Below, piece after piece: positions 1 to 9,024 of a DNA stretch of 37,580 nucleotides (position 1 is its first letter; each line of letters opens with the position of its first letter). Origin of the DNA: a bacterium (GTDB lineage Bacteria > Verrucomicrobiota > Verrucomicrobiia > Limisphaerales > UBA11358); the NCBI GenBank assembly GCA_021813325.1, contig JAKALA010000039.1, forward strand, positions 1-37,580. The letters run 5' to 3'. A program made the position numbers and the translations under genes. The notes beneath the pieces were generated by a model that saw nothing but the letters and a program-made list of their open reading frames with translations, did not search any database and was not told the DNA's origin.

Positions 1-120
1 ACGCCTGCACCAACCCGGTTAAAACCAACACGTCCGCTTTCTTTGGATAGGTATTCATGCGGAACAAGCCTAGCGTATTCACTTGGACATTTGCGGTCCA
101 TGCGTTTGTTAAGTATACAA

Positions 121-138
121 GCCCGGACGGCGGGCGGA
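121..138 (-). terminator. possible terminator after the propeller sensor kinase
   Basis: On the minus strand, immediately after the kinase stop codon, GCCCG (121-125) and CGGGC (131-135) can pair around a 5-nt loop. They are followed by TTGTATACTT, which is only moderately T-rich. The stem is short, so this is a weak call. The rest of 1-120 holds minus-strand frames opening at 101 and 58 that run off the left edge. I recognise neither. Confidence 0.35.
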
Positions 139-3100
139 TTACGGTGGATTTTCGCCGACATGGGTGGGGAGTGAAACAATGAATTTAATTTCCGTTCCGG
201 CGCCGGGCGAACTGTGGATTTCACATTTGCCGCCCAATTTTTCCAGCCGTTGCCGCAAGTTTTTCAGGCCGTTGCCGCGCCCCGGACGTTCCGGCACGGT
301 AAGCGGATCAAATCCCTGGCCATTGTCGCGAATCATCAAGGCAAAACCTACAGTGTCGGTTTCGAGAAAGATCGACGCTTCCCGGGCGCCGGAGTGTTTC
401 ACAATGTTATGCAACGCTTCCTTGAAGGCGAGGAAGAGGTTATGACGCATTTCCGCCGTAATCGGCCAATGGGGCAGATGCAAAGGCAGTTCCAGCCGGC
501 AACGGATGTTGATGGAAGTCAGGTAATCCTGGGCGAAGTTGCCCAAATAATTTGCCAGGCTGTCCAGCGTGTCATGCTGCGGATTCACGGCCCAGACAAT
601 TTCATCCAGGGAGCGTGTCAATTCCCGGGCCGTGTCATAAATCCGATCCAATTGCACCGCCGCCTGCTCGGGATGGTTTAACACTCCGTAAACCGACTGG
701 CTCATGAGCGAGATGCGGGTCAGATTGGCGCCGAGATGATCGTGAATGTCTTTGGCGATCCGCGTGCGTTCGCGTTCGATGGCCTGTTGCCGATGAAGAA
801 CTTCCAATTTGCGCCGCATCCGGCGCCGCGTGATGCCAAGAACGACGCTCACCACCAGCGCCGTGGCCAACACGATGACCAGGGCGCGAAACCACCACGT
901 CTGCCAAAAATGCGGCAAAATGATCAGCGAAAATGATGCGCCCACTTCGTTCCAAATGCCGTCGCTGTTGCAGGCGCGGACATGAAAAGTGTAGTGGTTG
1001 GGCGGGATAAAGCTGTATTCAGCCACCCGCTTGTCGGTCGCGGCCTCAATCCAGTCGTTGTCCCAGTCTTCCAGCCGATATTGAAAACGCATCTTTTCCG
1101 GGGCCACAAAGCTCAAGCCGGTGAAATGAATTTCATACCGTTGCTGGCCGGGCGGGATGATGAGCGGGGCATTGGTGTCCGGATGGCGGGCCAGCAGATG
1201 ACCATTGGCCAGGATGTCTTCAATGACGACCGGCGGCGGCAGATGGTTCATTTTCATGTCACCGGGATTGACCGTCACCAGACCGCGACTGGTCGGAAAA
1301 CAAATCCGCCCGTCCGGCAGTTTGCAAGCCGCCGGCTGCAATCCGCCCGAGCAATTCAGGGAAATCAGGCCGTCGCCCTTGCCGATGATTTGCACGGGAA
1401 TCTTCGGGATTTTCCCGTCGGCGCAATCTTCCAGCGAGTTTTTCGCGATGCGGAAGATGCCCGCGTGCGAACTGATCCAATAACTGCCAAACCCATCATC
1501 TTCAATGGCACAGATGAAATTATCCGGCAAACCTTCCGTGGTGGTGATTTTGGCAAATTTGCCGTTTTTCAAACGATTCAAGCCGCTGCCATAAGTGCCC
1601 ATCCAGAGCGTGTCATTGGTTTCCAGCAACAGGCATTGGACATAATCGCTGGCCAGACCGTCGCTTTTCTGGAATTGGCGCAACTGTCCGTTGCGCAAAC
1701 ACCCGAGACCGCCGCCCAGCATGCCAAACCAGATCGTGCCATCTCTGGCTTCGGCAATGGCGCGCACGTCCGGCAGTTTCAAACCGCTTTTTTCTCCATA
1801 CCATTGGATTTTCCCCGGCGCGTAATGCATCAACCCATTGGCGGTGCCAATCCAAGTTGAGCCATCAGCGGACTGCAACATGGCCGCCATCGGCACGCTG
1901 AGATTTTCCAAGCCAGGCGGCGTGACAAAATGATCGCCTTTCTGGATAAACAAACCGCCGCCCCAAGTGCCGGCCCAGACCCGGCCTTGTTGATCTTGCG
2001 AAACGCTCCAGACGTAGAGGTTGGATAAGCCCGAGCTTTCTCCGTAAACTTTCCATTCATTATTCCGCAGGTAATACAGCCCGGCACCTTCACTGCCAAT
2101 CCAAAGGGCGCCGTCTTTCGCTGCGGCAACAGATAAAACCGCCCGTCCTTGCCAGTGGTCTGGCGGGTCTAAAACCTGCACTTTCCCGGGCCGCAGGGCG
2201 ACAATACCGGAGCTGCCCGCGCCGATCCAAAGAGTGCCTTCCCGGTCTTCCGTCAGGCAACGAATCCAATCATTCGGAAACCCGTTGGCATGGTTGAAAT
2301 GTTGCACCGCGCCATTGGTGGCCAGCAAAAACAAGCCGTCGCTTGACGTGCCCATGGCCAGCGTGCCGTTGCGCATTTCCAGCATGACCACCGCCGTGGC
2401 GTTGCACGGGTTGCTGCCGCGATCCGCCACAATCTGGCGTCCACGAAATTTTCTCACGCGTGTATCGCCCACCACCCACACGCCGCCATCATGGCTGGCG
2501 CACAGGCCTTGGATGTAACTGCCAAAAATGGCGACGTCGGGACCGTTCGTCATCAGCTCCAATTTGCCATGATCCAGCACGCCCAGTTTGCCGCCACTGG
2601 TAATCCACAGCTTGCCGGAACCATCCCGGGCCAGGTTTACCACACCATCGGAATTCGGCAGGGCGCAGAGGTGGTCATCCCGCACCCGCGCCAGGGTGCC
2701 TTCCTCGTTGAGCACCCAGATTTCACCGGCGGCGTCGGCGCTGATGGCGGCGATTTTTCGGCGGGCGCCTGATTCGTGAATGTTCTGGGACACGAATTGA
2801 CCGGCTTGATAGCTGGTCAAATCACCGCGTTCGTGGCCGATCCAGAGTGTTCCGTGGGCATCTTGATACAAACTGGTGATGCGATCGCTTTGTAATTGAG
2901 GTTCATTAGCGCTGTTATACGCCGTGAACCGTTCGCCATCAAATTTCGCCAGGCCGCCATAAGTGCCCAGCCACAGGTAGCCATCACGCGTTTGCAGAAC
3001 GGCCGCCACGGCGTTGTCCGGCAAACCGTCGTCCGTGGTCCAGGAACGCGGGAATAATCCCGGAACATCGTCGGCAATCGCTGTTCGCAGAATGGCCAAA

Positions 3101-3318
3101 ATCAGCCCGACCAGCAGGCCGGCAAAGCGGACTCGACCCGTGGCCTGTGAGCGCGGCCTGTGAGCGCGGCAGGGCTTGGCAACTCGGCTGGCTGGGCTGT
3201 GGGGAAACACCCGAGCAGTGTGCCGTCCGCTTTTTTGCGTGCAAGCCAAACCATGCTCGCCCGGTTCGGTTGCACCGGCGGGAAGTTTGATTTGATGATG
3301 TGAGGCGACACTCCGCAA
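139..3318 (-). CDS. two-component sensor histidine kinase with Reg_prop beta-propellers and Y_Y_Y domain
   Basis: Membrane sensor kinase of the hybrid 'one-and-a-half propeller' type (known in Bacteroidetes and Verrucomicrobia), here without a receiver or DNA-binding domain. A hydrophobic segment (about residues 60-80) acts as signal or first TM. Residues about 90-700 hold many Reg_prop repeats of the form DG.lWiGt.gGL. A Y_Y_Y-like domain (about 730-795) precedes a second TM (about 805-828). A HisKA_3 dimerisation helix follows, with the phospho-acceptor His about 859 in DIHDHLGANL, then a HATPase domain with DNGQGF and GNGLKNLRQR. The last motif is typical of NarL-partnered kinases. No partner regulator is in view. 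The start is uncertain: no in-frame ATG exists in the N-terminal region, 3318 is a TTG, and a GTG at 3210 is an alternative. A 13-bp tandem duplication lies at 3143-3168, just before the TM. Confidence 0.88.
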   Translation of the reverse strand: MRSVASHHQIKLPAGATEPGEHGLACTQKSGRHTARVFPHSPASRVAKPCRAHRPRSQATGRVRFAGLLVGLILAILRTAIADDVPGLFPRSWTTDDGLPDNAVAAVLQTRDGYLWLGTYGGLAKFDGERFTAYNSANEPQLQSDRITSLYQDAHGTLWIGHERGDLTSYQAGQFVSQNIHESGARRKIAAISADAAGEIWVLNEEGTLARVRDDHLCALPNSDGVVNLARDGSGKLWITSGGKLGVLDHGKLELMTNGPDVAIFGSYIQGLCASHDGGVWVVGDTRVRKFRGRQIVADRGSNPCNATAVVMLEMRNGTLAMGTSSDGLFLLATNGAVQHFNHANGFPNDWIRCLTEDREGTLWIGAGSSGIVALRPGKVQVLDPPDHWQGRAVLSVAAAKDGALWIGSEGAGLYYLRNNEWKVYGESSGLSNLYVWSVSQDQQGRVWAGTWGGGLFIQKGDHFVTPPGLENLSVPMAAMLQSADGSTWIGTANGLMHYAPGKIQWYGEKSGLKLPDVRAIAEARDGTIWFGMLGGGLGCLRNGQLRQFQKSDGLASDYVQCLLLETNDTLWMGTYGSGLNRLKNGKFAKITTTEGLPDNFICAIEDDGFGSYWISSHAGIFRIAKNSLEDCADGKIPKIPVQIIGKGDGLISLNCSGGLQPAACKLPDGRICFPTSRGLVTVNPGDMKMNHLPPPVVIEDILANGHLLARHPDTNAPLIIPPGQQRYEIHFTGLSFVAPEKMRFQYRLEDWDNDWIEAATDKRVAEYSFIPPNHYTFHVRACNSDGIWNEVGASFSLIILPHFWQTWWFRALVIVLATALVVSVVLGITRRRMRRKLEVLHRQQAIERERTRIAKDIHDHLGANLTRISLMSQSVYGVLNHPEQAAVQLDRIYDTARELTRSLDEIVWAVNPQHDTLDSLANYLGNFAQDYLTSINIRCRLELPLHLPHWPITAEMRHNLFLAFKEALHNIVKHSGAREASIFLETDTVGFALMIRDNGQGFDPLTVPERPGRGNGLKNLRQRLEKLGGKCEIHSSPGAGTEIKFIVSLPTHVGENPP

Positions 3319-3468
3319 ATCAGCGGGATCGCGGGACTCGTTAATTTAAGGGACAAGACATCGCCTGGGAAATCCTGCTAATGAAGGACGTGTAAACTGA
3401 TTCAAGCCGTGACAACTGCGAGTCGCGCAGGTTGTCGCCCGGCTTTTTCCCTTTGGAAATTCAATTTT

Positions 3469-5355
3469 ATGCGCACTGATCAACAACTTTTCTCGCGATG
3501 GCTATGGGCGCTTGGCGTCGGCCTCGGGCTGTGGACCACGGCGGGTTACGCCGGCAATTACACTAATTTCGACGTGGCCATTTACATTCCCGTCGGCGTC
3601 GTTCAGAGCTTTGCCCAACCGCAAAAGCTGGCGGACGACTGGGCGCGGATCAGTCGCCAGCTCAAAGTGGACAAGGTTTATATCGAGGTGCAACGGGACC
3701 GGCAACTGACCGGCGATGACTTGCTGGAGAAGACCAAGAAATTTTTTCTGGACCATGGCGTGAAAGTCGCCGGCGGCATGGCGTTGTCCGATTCCGGATT
3801 CGGCGGGCAGTTCAAGTCTTTTTGCTATACCGACCCGGCGGATCGTGAATTCATCCGGCACGCGGCGGAACGGGCGGCCCGCCATTTTGACGAGGTCATT
3901 CAGGACGATTTCTTTTTCGTCACCACCAAAACCGCTTCCGATATTGCCGCCAAAGGCGATCGGAGCTGGACGCAGTTTCGCCTCGCGCTGATGGACGACG
4001 CGGCGGAAAACCTGCTCATCAAACCCGCCCGGGCGGTGAATCCCAAGGTGAAAATGATCGTCAAATTTCCCAACTGGTATGAGCACTTTCAAGGTTCCGG
4101 GTATGACTTGGAAAAGGAGCCGAAAATTTTTGACGGCATTTACACCGGCACCGAAACCCGCGACGCCGTCATCACCGACCAACATCTGCAGCCGTATGAA
4201 AGCTACGAAATCCTGCGCTATTTCGAGAACATCGCGCCCGGACGCAACGGCGGCGGCTGGGTGGACACCTATGATATCCGCTACGTGGACCGCTACGCCG
4301 AACAATTGTGGAACACGCTGTTTGCCAAGGCGCGGGAATTGACGCTCTTTGAATGGTCGGCCATGAGCCGGCCCATTGAACCGGGCGACCGGGCAGGCTG
4401 GTTCAATTTACCAACCAGCTTGCAGCTTGCCGAAATGGAGAAAGGCGTTGCCGAACCAACCATGGCGCGGGTCGCGGGTTATTCGTTGGAACAGGTGGAC
4501 GCGTTTTTAGGCAAGCTGGGCAGGCCCATTGGCCTCGCCAGCTACAAACCCTATCATTCGACCGGCGAGGATTTTTTGCACAATTATCTGGGCATGATTG
4601 GCATTCCGATTGATCTGCAGCCGGAATTTCCGACGAACGCCAGCCTCGTTTTGCTGACGGAATGCGCCAAGTATGATCCGGACATTGTGGCCAAGATCAA
4701 AGGCCAGTTGCTCGCCGGCAAATCGGTGGTGATCACGTCCGGTCTGCTGTGCGCGCTTCAAGGCAAGGGAATCGAAGACCTCGCGGAAATTCGCTGCACG
4801 GATCACAAATTTTTTACGCATGAATATCTGGATGGCTTTGGCGCCGGACGCGGCTCGGAGCTTGAAGGCGAGACGAATGCGGATGTGCTGTTTCCGGAAA
4901 TTTTCTTTTTGACCAACGACGCCTGGCCGGTGGTGCGGGCCATTGCCGGCAAAAGCGGCTACCCGCTGCTGCTCATGGATCGCTACGCCAACGGCGTTTT
5001 GTATGTCTGGGCGATGCCGGAGAATTTTAGCGATTTGTATGCGTTGCCCAGGTCGCTCATCAGCGCTTTCAAAGATCAGTTGATGTTGTCGTTCCCGGTG
5101 CGCCTGGATGCGCCCAGCCAGGTGGCGTTGTATGCCTATGACAATCATACCTGCATCGTGGAATCGTATTTGGACCGGGCGGTGGACGTGACGGTGACGT
5201 TTGCGGGTGATTTTGGAAAATTAACGAATCTGGTCACCGGCAAAACCCTTTCCAGTTCGGCCCCGGAGCGTCGCCCGGCCGGTCGGGGTGCAAAAGGCGT
5301 ATTCAACGTCCACCTGCTGCCGCATTCCTACGTGGTGCTGGCGGCGGAAAAGTAG
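3469..5355 (+). CDS. secreted protein of unknown function, glycoside-hydrolase-like layout
   Basis: A 628-residue protein beginning at the ATG at 3469. The frame also opens at a GTG at 3409, but only the ATG gives a clean N-terminus: a signal peptide with hydrophobic core WLWALGVGLGLW and a possible cleavage after TAGYA. The first about 330 residues alternate strands and helices in a TIM-barrel-like rhythm. They contain acidic clusters at strand ends (VKVAGGMALSDSG, EVIQDDFFF, KFPNWYEHF, DGIYTGTETRD) that resemble a carbohydrate-active barrel. A second region (about 350-560) has the look of a glutamine-amidotransferase-like Rossmann domain (LVLLTECAKYD, KSVVITSGLL), as in beta-galactosidase trimerisation domains. 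A small beta-rich end follows. I do not recognise a named family, and the enzymatic role is inference only. It is divergent from the sensor kinase. Confidence 0.7.
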   Translation: MRTDQQLFSRWLWALGVGLGLWTTAGYAGNYTNFDVAIYIPVGVVQSFAQPQKLADDWARISRQLKVDKVYIEVQRDRQLTGDDLLEKTKKFFLDHGVKVAGGMALSDSGFGGQFKSFCYTDPADREFIRHAAERAARHFDEVIQDDFFFVTTKTASDIAAKGDRSWTQFRLALMDDAAENLLIKPARAVNPKVKMIVKFPNWYEHFQGSGYDLEKEPKIFDGIYTGTETRDAVITDQHLQPYESYEILRYFENIAPGRNGGGWVDTYDIRYVDRYAEQLWNTLFAKARELTLFEWSAMSRPIEPGDRAGWFNLPTSLQLAEMEKGVAEPTMARVAGYSLEQVDAFLGKLGRPIGLASYKPYHSTGEDFLHNYLGMIGIPIDLQPEFPTNASLVLLTECAKYDPDIVAKIKGQLLAGKSVVITSGLLCALQGKGIEDLAEIRCTDHKFFTHEYLDGFGAGRGSELEGETNADVLFPEIFFLTNDAWPVVRAIAGKSGYPLLLMDRYANGVLYVWAMPENFSDLYALPRSLISAFKDQLMLSFPVRLDAPSQVALYAYDNHTCIVESYLDRAVDVTVTFAGDFGKLTNLVTGKTLSSSAPERRPAGRGAKGVFNVHLLPHSYVVLAAEK

Positions 5356-5408
5356 CGGCGGATGGGAATCGCCGGTCCGGTTCGCTCGCAGAATTCTCGC
5401 GTTCAACT

Positions 5409-5429
5409 GCCGGCCTGAGGTTGGCCGGC
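5409..5429 (+). terminator. hairpin between the secreted protein gene and yicC
   Basis: GCCGGCC (5409-5415) and GGCCGGC (5423-5429) form a perfect 7-bp stem with a 7-nt loop, 54 bases after the upstream stop codon. No T-run follows, so it could be a weak or Rho-assisted terminator or an mRNA-stabilising hairpin. Confidence 0.3.
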
Positions 5430-5485
5430 TGGGAGGTTTCAGAATTTGTTCGCGCCAAACGCGAGTTTTTCGCATATTCCCGCCG

Positions 5486-6367
5486 ATGAAATCCATGACT
5501 GGATACGGGCGCGGCGAGTGCGCGCAAGACGGCTTCAACATCACGGTTGAATTGAGTTCCGTGAACCGCAAGCAGGCCGAGGTTTCGGTGACACTGCCTC
5601 GCGAGGCGGAGATGCTCGAAGCGCAGATTCGCGATGCCATTCACCGCAGCGTGGCGCGCGGCCGCGTCAATGCCCGCATATCGCTGCACGCTGCCGAGGG
5701 CAAGCTTTCCGCCCGCAAACACATCAACCAAAAGCTCGCCAAAGACTACGCCGCGGAATTTGCCCGTCTGGCCAAGCAGTTGAAAATTCCCGGCGAAGTC
5801 ACGCTCGACCAAGTGCTGCGGGCACCGGGCGTTTTTCACACCGACGAGGAGCTCGCGGAGACGGAGAATTTATGGCCGGTGGTGGAGAAGTCGTTGAACC
5901 AGGCGTTGTCGGCGTTGTTGAAAATGCGCGAGCGCGAAGGCGCGCATCTGGCCAAGGATCTGGGTGCGCGCGTCCAGACCCTGCGCGTGGCGGTTGAAAA
6001 GATCAGCAAACAGGCGCCGCAGACGGCGGAAAATTATCGTCAACAATTATTGGAACGCATTCGCAGCGCCGGCTTGGAAAACATTGCGCCGGATGATGAG
6101 CGGCTGCTCAAGGAAGTGCTTTTGTTTGCCGATCGGTCGGACATTTCCGAGGAATTGACCCGGTTGCAAAGCCATTTTCAGCAGTTTGCCGATTGCTGCA
6201 AAACCAAGGAACCGGTCGGGCGCACGCTGGATTTTCTCGCGCAGGAAATGAATCGCGAGATCAATACCATCGGTTCCAAGGCCAACGATGCGGTCATTTC
6301 CCGCGAAGTGGTGACTTTGAAGGCGGAACTCGAAAAATTCCGGGAACAGGCGCAAAACGTGGAGTGA
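5486..6367 (+). CDS. yicC: YicC family endoribonuclease
   Basis: A 293-residue protein, normal for the family. The frame is open further upstream, but the ATG at 5486 gives the conserved N-terminus MKSMTGYGR, which fixes the start. The C-terminal DUF1732-type region is complete, with the signature KEPVGRTLDFLAQEMNREIN followed by NTIGSKANDA and a helical end. E. coli YicC is described as an endoribonuclease involved in small-RNA decay. That role is carried over by homology. The gene ends 16 bases before gmk, the usual yicC-gmk pairing across bacteria, and is probably cotranscribed with it. Confidence 0.95.
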   Translation: MKSMTGYGRGECAQDGFNITVELSSVNRKQAEVSVTLPREAEMLEAQIRDAIHRSVARGRVNARISLHAAEGKLSARKHINQKLAKDYAAEFARLAKQLKIPGEVTLDQVLRAPGVFHTDEELAETENLWPVVEKSLNQALSALLKMREREGAHLAKDLGARVQTLRVAVEKISKQAPQTAENYRQQLLERIRSAGLENIAPDDERLLKEVLLFADRSDISEELTRLQSHFQQFADCCKTKEPVGRTLDFLAQEMNREINTIGSKANDAVISREVVTLKAELEKFREQAQNVE

Positions 6368-6383
6368 TGAAAGGGAATTGGCC

Positions 6384-7007
6384 ATGTCACTCAATCCTGC
6401 CTGTCCGCTGTTGATTTTGCTTTCCGCGCCGTCGGGCGGCGGCAAGACGACGTTGTGCGACCTGCTGCTGCAAACTTTGCCGAATATCACCCGCGCCATC
6501 ACTTCAACCACGCGTTCGCCGCGTCCGGGCGAGCAGCCCGGCAAGGATTATTATTTTTTCACGCCGGATGACTTTGCCCGCCGCGTCGCCGCCGGTGAAT
6601 TCGTGGAGCATGCGACGGTGTTTGGCCGCAGCTACGGCGTGCTGCGTTCCGAGCTGCTGGACAAGCTGCGTTCCGGCAGGGATGTGCTGCTCAACATCGA
6701 TGTTCAGGGCGCCCACACGGTTCGCTCCCGCGCCCAGGCCGATCCTGAATTAAAACGGGCCTTGGTTTCCATTTTCCTGACCCCGCCATCGCTGGCAATG
6801 CTGGAGGCGCGTCTGCGGAAGCGCAACTCGGACAGCGAAGCAGAAATTCAAAAGCGTCTGGCGGTGGCCCGCCAGGAACTGGCGCAGTGGAATCGCTTTG
6901 ACTACCTGTTGCTCAGCGCGTCGAAGGAAGAGGACTTGCGCAAGGCGCTGGCGATTGTGGAAGTGGAAAAAATGCGAATCCTGCGGTCGCAGGCGCCGGA
7001 ATTCTGA
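6384..7007 (+). CDS. gmk: guanylate kinase
   Basis: A 207-residue cytoplasmic enzyme that phosphorylates GMP to GDP with ATP. The P-loop SAPSGGGKTTL lies at the N-terminus. GMP-binding elements follow in order: TSTTRSPRPGE, the YYF.. segment, GEFVEHATVFGRSYG, and the lid-region RLRKRNSDSEAEIQKRL. The segment LLNIDVQGAHTVR is the family's conserved D-x-Q-G core. The ATG at 6384 is preferred over a TTG at 6378. It lies in the yicC-gmk-coaC order. In many genomes rpoZ follows gmk, but there is no room for it here: the next gene begins 71 bases later. Confidence 0.96.
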   Translation: MSLNPACPLLILLSAPSGGGKTTLCDLLLQTLPNITRAITSTTRSPRPGEQPGKDYYFFTPDDFARRVAAGEFVEHATVFGRSYGVLRSELLDKLRSGRDVLLNIDVQGAHTVRSRAQADPELKRALVSIFLTPPSLAMLEARLRKRNSDSEAEIQKRLAVARQELAQWNRFDYLLLSASKEEDLRKALAIVEVEKMRILRSQAPEF

Positions 7008-7078
7008 CCGCAAAGTTACGGCCGCCAACTGAACAATTAGCGGTTTTGGCTGGCGGCATGTTTGTTTATGATCGGGTT

Positions 7079-7627
7079 ATGAGCATTGCCAAAAAGATCA
7101 TTCTGGGGGTGACCGGTTCCATCGCTGCGCACAAGGCGGTGGATCTGGCCAGCCTGCTGACCAAAGCCCAGTGCGAAGTGCGCGTGGTGATGACCGCCGA
7201 GGCGCAACGCTTCATCACGGCGCTGCCGTTCAAAACGCTGACGCGAAACCCCGTCGTCACAAATCTCTACGATGAGGATGAAGGCTGGAAGCCCACGCAC
7301 ATCGATTTGGCGGATTCCGCGGATTTGCTCGTCATTGCTCCGGCCACGGCCAATGTCATCGGCAAGCTGGCAAATGGATTGGCGGATGATGCGTTGGCCT
7401 GCATGGCCCTGGCATTGAATCCAAAAGCAAAGATTGTAATCGCTCCGGCGATGAACGGCAAAATGTGGCTGCACCCCGCCACGCAGCTCAACGTGCGAAC
7501 GCTGAAGGAGCGCGGCGCGGTATTCATCGGGCCGGATGAGGGCTTGCTGTCGTGTGGCTACGAAGGCGTTGGCCGTTTGTGGCCGGTGGACCAGATTGCG
7601 GCGCAAGCCCTCGGCCTGTTGGGGTAA
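7079..7627 (+). CDS. coaC: phosphopantothenoylcysteine decarboxylase (CoaC domain only)
   Basis: A flavoprotein of about 182 residues from the ATG at 7079, with upstream in-frame alternatives at 7046 (TTG) and 7058 (ATG). It decarboxylates 4'-phosphopantothenoylcysteine in coenzyme A synthesis. Family marks: KIILGVTGSIAAHKA at the FMN-binding start, HIDLADSADLLVIAPATANVIGK with the catalytic His, the PAMNGKMW loop, and the late substrate-binding Cys in GLLSCGYEGVGR. Only the decarboxylase half of the usual bacterial CoaBC fusion (about 400 aa) is present. The ligase half must be encoded elsewhere or by a different gene. It lies 5 bases before the kinase at 7633, so translational coupling is possible. 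Confidence 0.92.
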   Translation: MSIAKKIILGVTGSIAAHKAVDLASLLTKAQCEVRVVMTAEAQRFITALPFKTLTRNPVVTNLYDEDEGWKPTHIDLADSADLLVIAPATANVIGKLANGLADDALACMALALNPKAKIVIAPAMNGKMWLHPATQLNVRTLKERGAVFIGPDEGLLSCGYEGVGRLWPVDQIAAQALGLLG

Positions 7628-7632
7628 ACACC

Positions 7633-9024
7633 ATGGAAACGCGCCGCGAGCCTTGGTTAAAGCGCCTGCCGGCTTTGTTTGAAATTCCGGCGCTGGACCC
7701 GGTGCGGGCGCGTCGCCGCATTGCGTTGATGGAACGGACCATCATGCTGCCGGTGAAGGTCTTCTTCGTGGCGATGATTTTTTATTCCTTCAATTATCGT
7801 CCGTGGGTGGGGCAGATTTCGAGCGCCCTGGATGTGACGGTGGAGACGGTGCAATTCATGTTCGGGTTTTATATCCTGTTCAGTGTGTTGCTGGCCGTGC
7901 CGCTGTTTGCCATCCATAAAGTGCCGCTGGCCCTGGTGCAGTGGACGACCGTGATGGCGGCGTTGGTCGATGGGTTGTTGCTGGCGGCAATGACGCTGAT
8001 TACGGGCGGGATGGACAGTGTTTTGTTCTGGCTGTTCATCGGGCTGATTCTGCGCAATTCGGTCAGTGTGCCGCCGGGGTTTTCGCAGATCGTTTTAAAC
8101 CTTGCCACGAGTCTTTGCTACGCGTTGGTGGCGGTGATGGACGTGGCCATCGCTTCCAATCTGGATGACACCACGAGTCAGGCGCTGGATTTGAATCCGC
8201 ACGTTTCTCCGGGCGAGCCGATCATTTTGCGGATGCTTGTTTTGTGGCTGATGAGCATGACCTGTTACGGTGTGCAGGCGTTTTTGGAACAGCAGCGGCT
8301 GACCGAGGAAGAAGCGGGGGAATTTGCCGCCCGCGAAAGCCAGTTGCATTCGGCGGGGCGGCTGGCGGCTGAGTTCGCCCACCAAATCAAAAACCCGCTG
8401 GCGGTTATCCACAACGCCGCGTATTCCCTTCGGCGCTCGCTGAAACCCGGCAATCCGGCCGCCGAACAGCAGCTTGAAATTATTCAGGAAGAAGTGGCGC
8501 GCGCCGACCGGGTGATTACCCAGGTGATGGGCTATGCGCAACTGGGCGAAGGCCGGGTGGAAAAACTCGATGTGGTGGAAAAAATCAACCAAGCCATCGA
8601 ACAAGTTTTCCCCGCCTCGGTGTCAACGGACATCCAGGTGCGGAAATATTTCGCCGACCATTTTCCACCGCTGTTGATGCAACGTGGCCATTTGTCGGAA
8701 ATTCTCGTCAATTTGCTCCAAAATGCCCGGGAGGCGCTGGGCAGACAGGGGACGATTCAGGTGGAAGCGCTTTGCCAGCGCAATCACACTGTGGAAATCT
8801 CCATTGCTGACAATGGTCCGGGCATTCCGCCGGACAAAGTGGAACGTATTTTTGAGGCGTATTTCACCACCAAAGAAAAGGGCACGGGACTTGGGCTGGC
8901 GATTGTGAAGCATAATGCCGAGTTGTATGGCGGCAGCATTTCCGTGGAATCTACACTTGGAAAAGGCGCCAAGTTCACCGTATTATTTCCCGCCAAAGCT
9001 CTGCCACGACCAATTTTACAATGA
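7633..9024 (+). CDS. membrane sensor histidine kinase (NtrB/AtoS-like)
   Basis: A 463-residue kinase. The N-terminal about 230 residues carry six hydrophobic segments and no recognisable periplasmic domain, so it probably senses in or near the membrane. The dimerisation helix has the phospho-acceptor His250 in EFAHQIKNPLAVI. The ATPase domain shows the N box LVNLLQNAREAL, the G1 box ADNGPGIP, the F box and GTGLGLAIVK. The ATG at 7633 follows the coaC stop by 5 bases. The stop overlaps the start of the sigma-54 regulator gene as ATGA, which argues that the two proteins are cognate partners. Confidence 0.93.
   Translation: METRREPWLKRLPALFEIPALDPVRARRRIALMERTIMLPVKVFFVAMIFYSFNYRPWVGQISSALDVTVETVQFMFGFYILFSVLLAVPLFAIHKVPLALVQWTTVMAALVDGLLLAAMTLITGGMDSVLFWLFIGLILRNSVSVPPGFSQIVLNLATSLCYALVAVMDVAIASNLDDTTSQALDLNPHVSPGEPIILRMLVLWLMSMTCYGVQAFLEQQRLTEEEAGEFAARESQLHSAGRLAAEFAHQIKNPLAVIHNAAYSLRRSLKPGNPAAEQQLEIIQEEVARADRVITQVMGYAQLGEGRVEKLDVVEKINQAIEQVFPASVSTDIQVRKYFADHFPPLLMQRGHLSEILVNLLQNAREALGRQGTIQVEALCQRNHTVEISIADNGPGIPPDKVERIFEAYFTTKEKGTGLGLAIVKHNAELYGGSISVESTLGKGAKFTVLFPAKALPRPILQ

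Noticed and set aside
1-120. Minus-strand frames opening at 101 and 58 at the left edge
   Set aside because: Too short to identify and in two competing frames; only mentioned in the terminator entry.
982-1860. 292-codon plus-strand frame inside the propeller kinase
   Set aside because: Antisense to clear Reg_prop/Y_Y_Y coding sequence.
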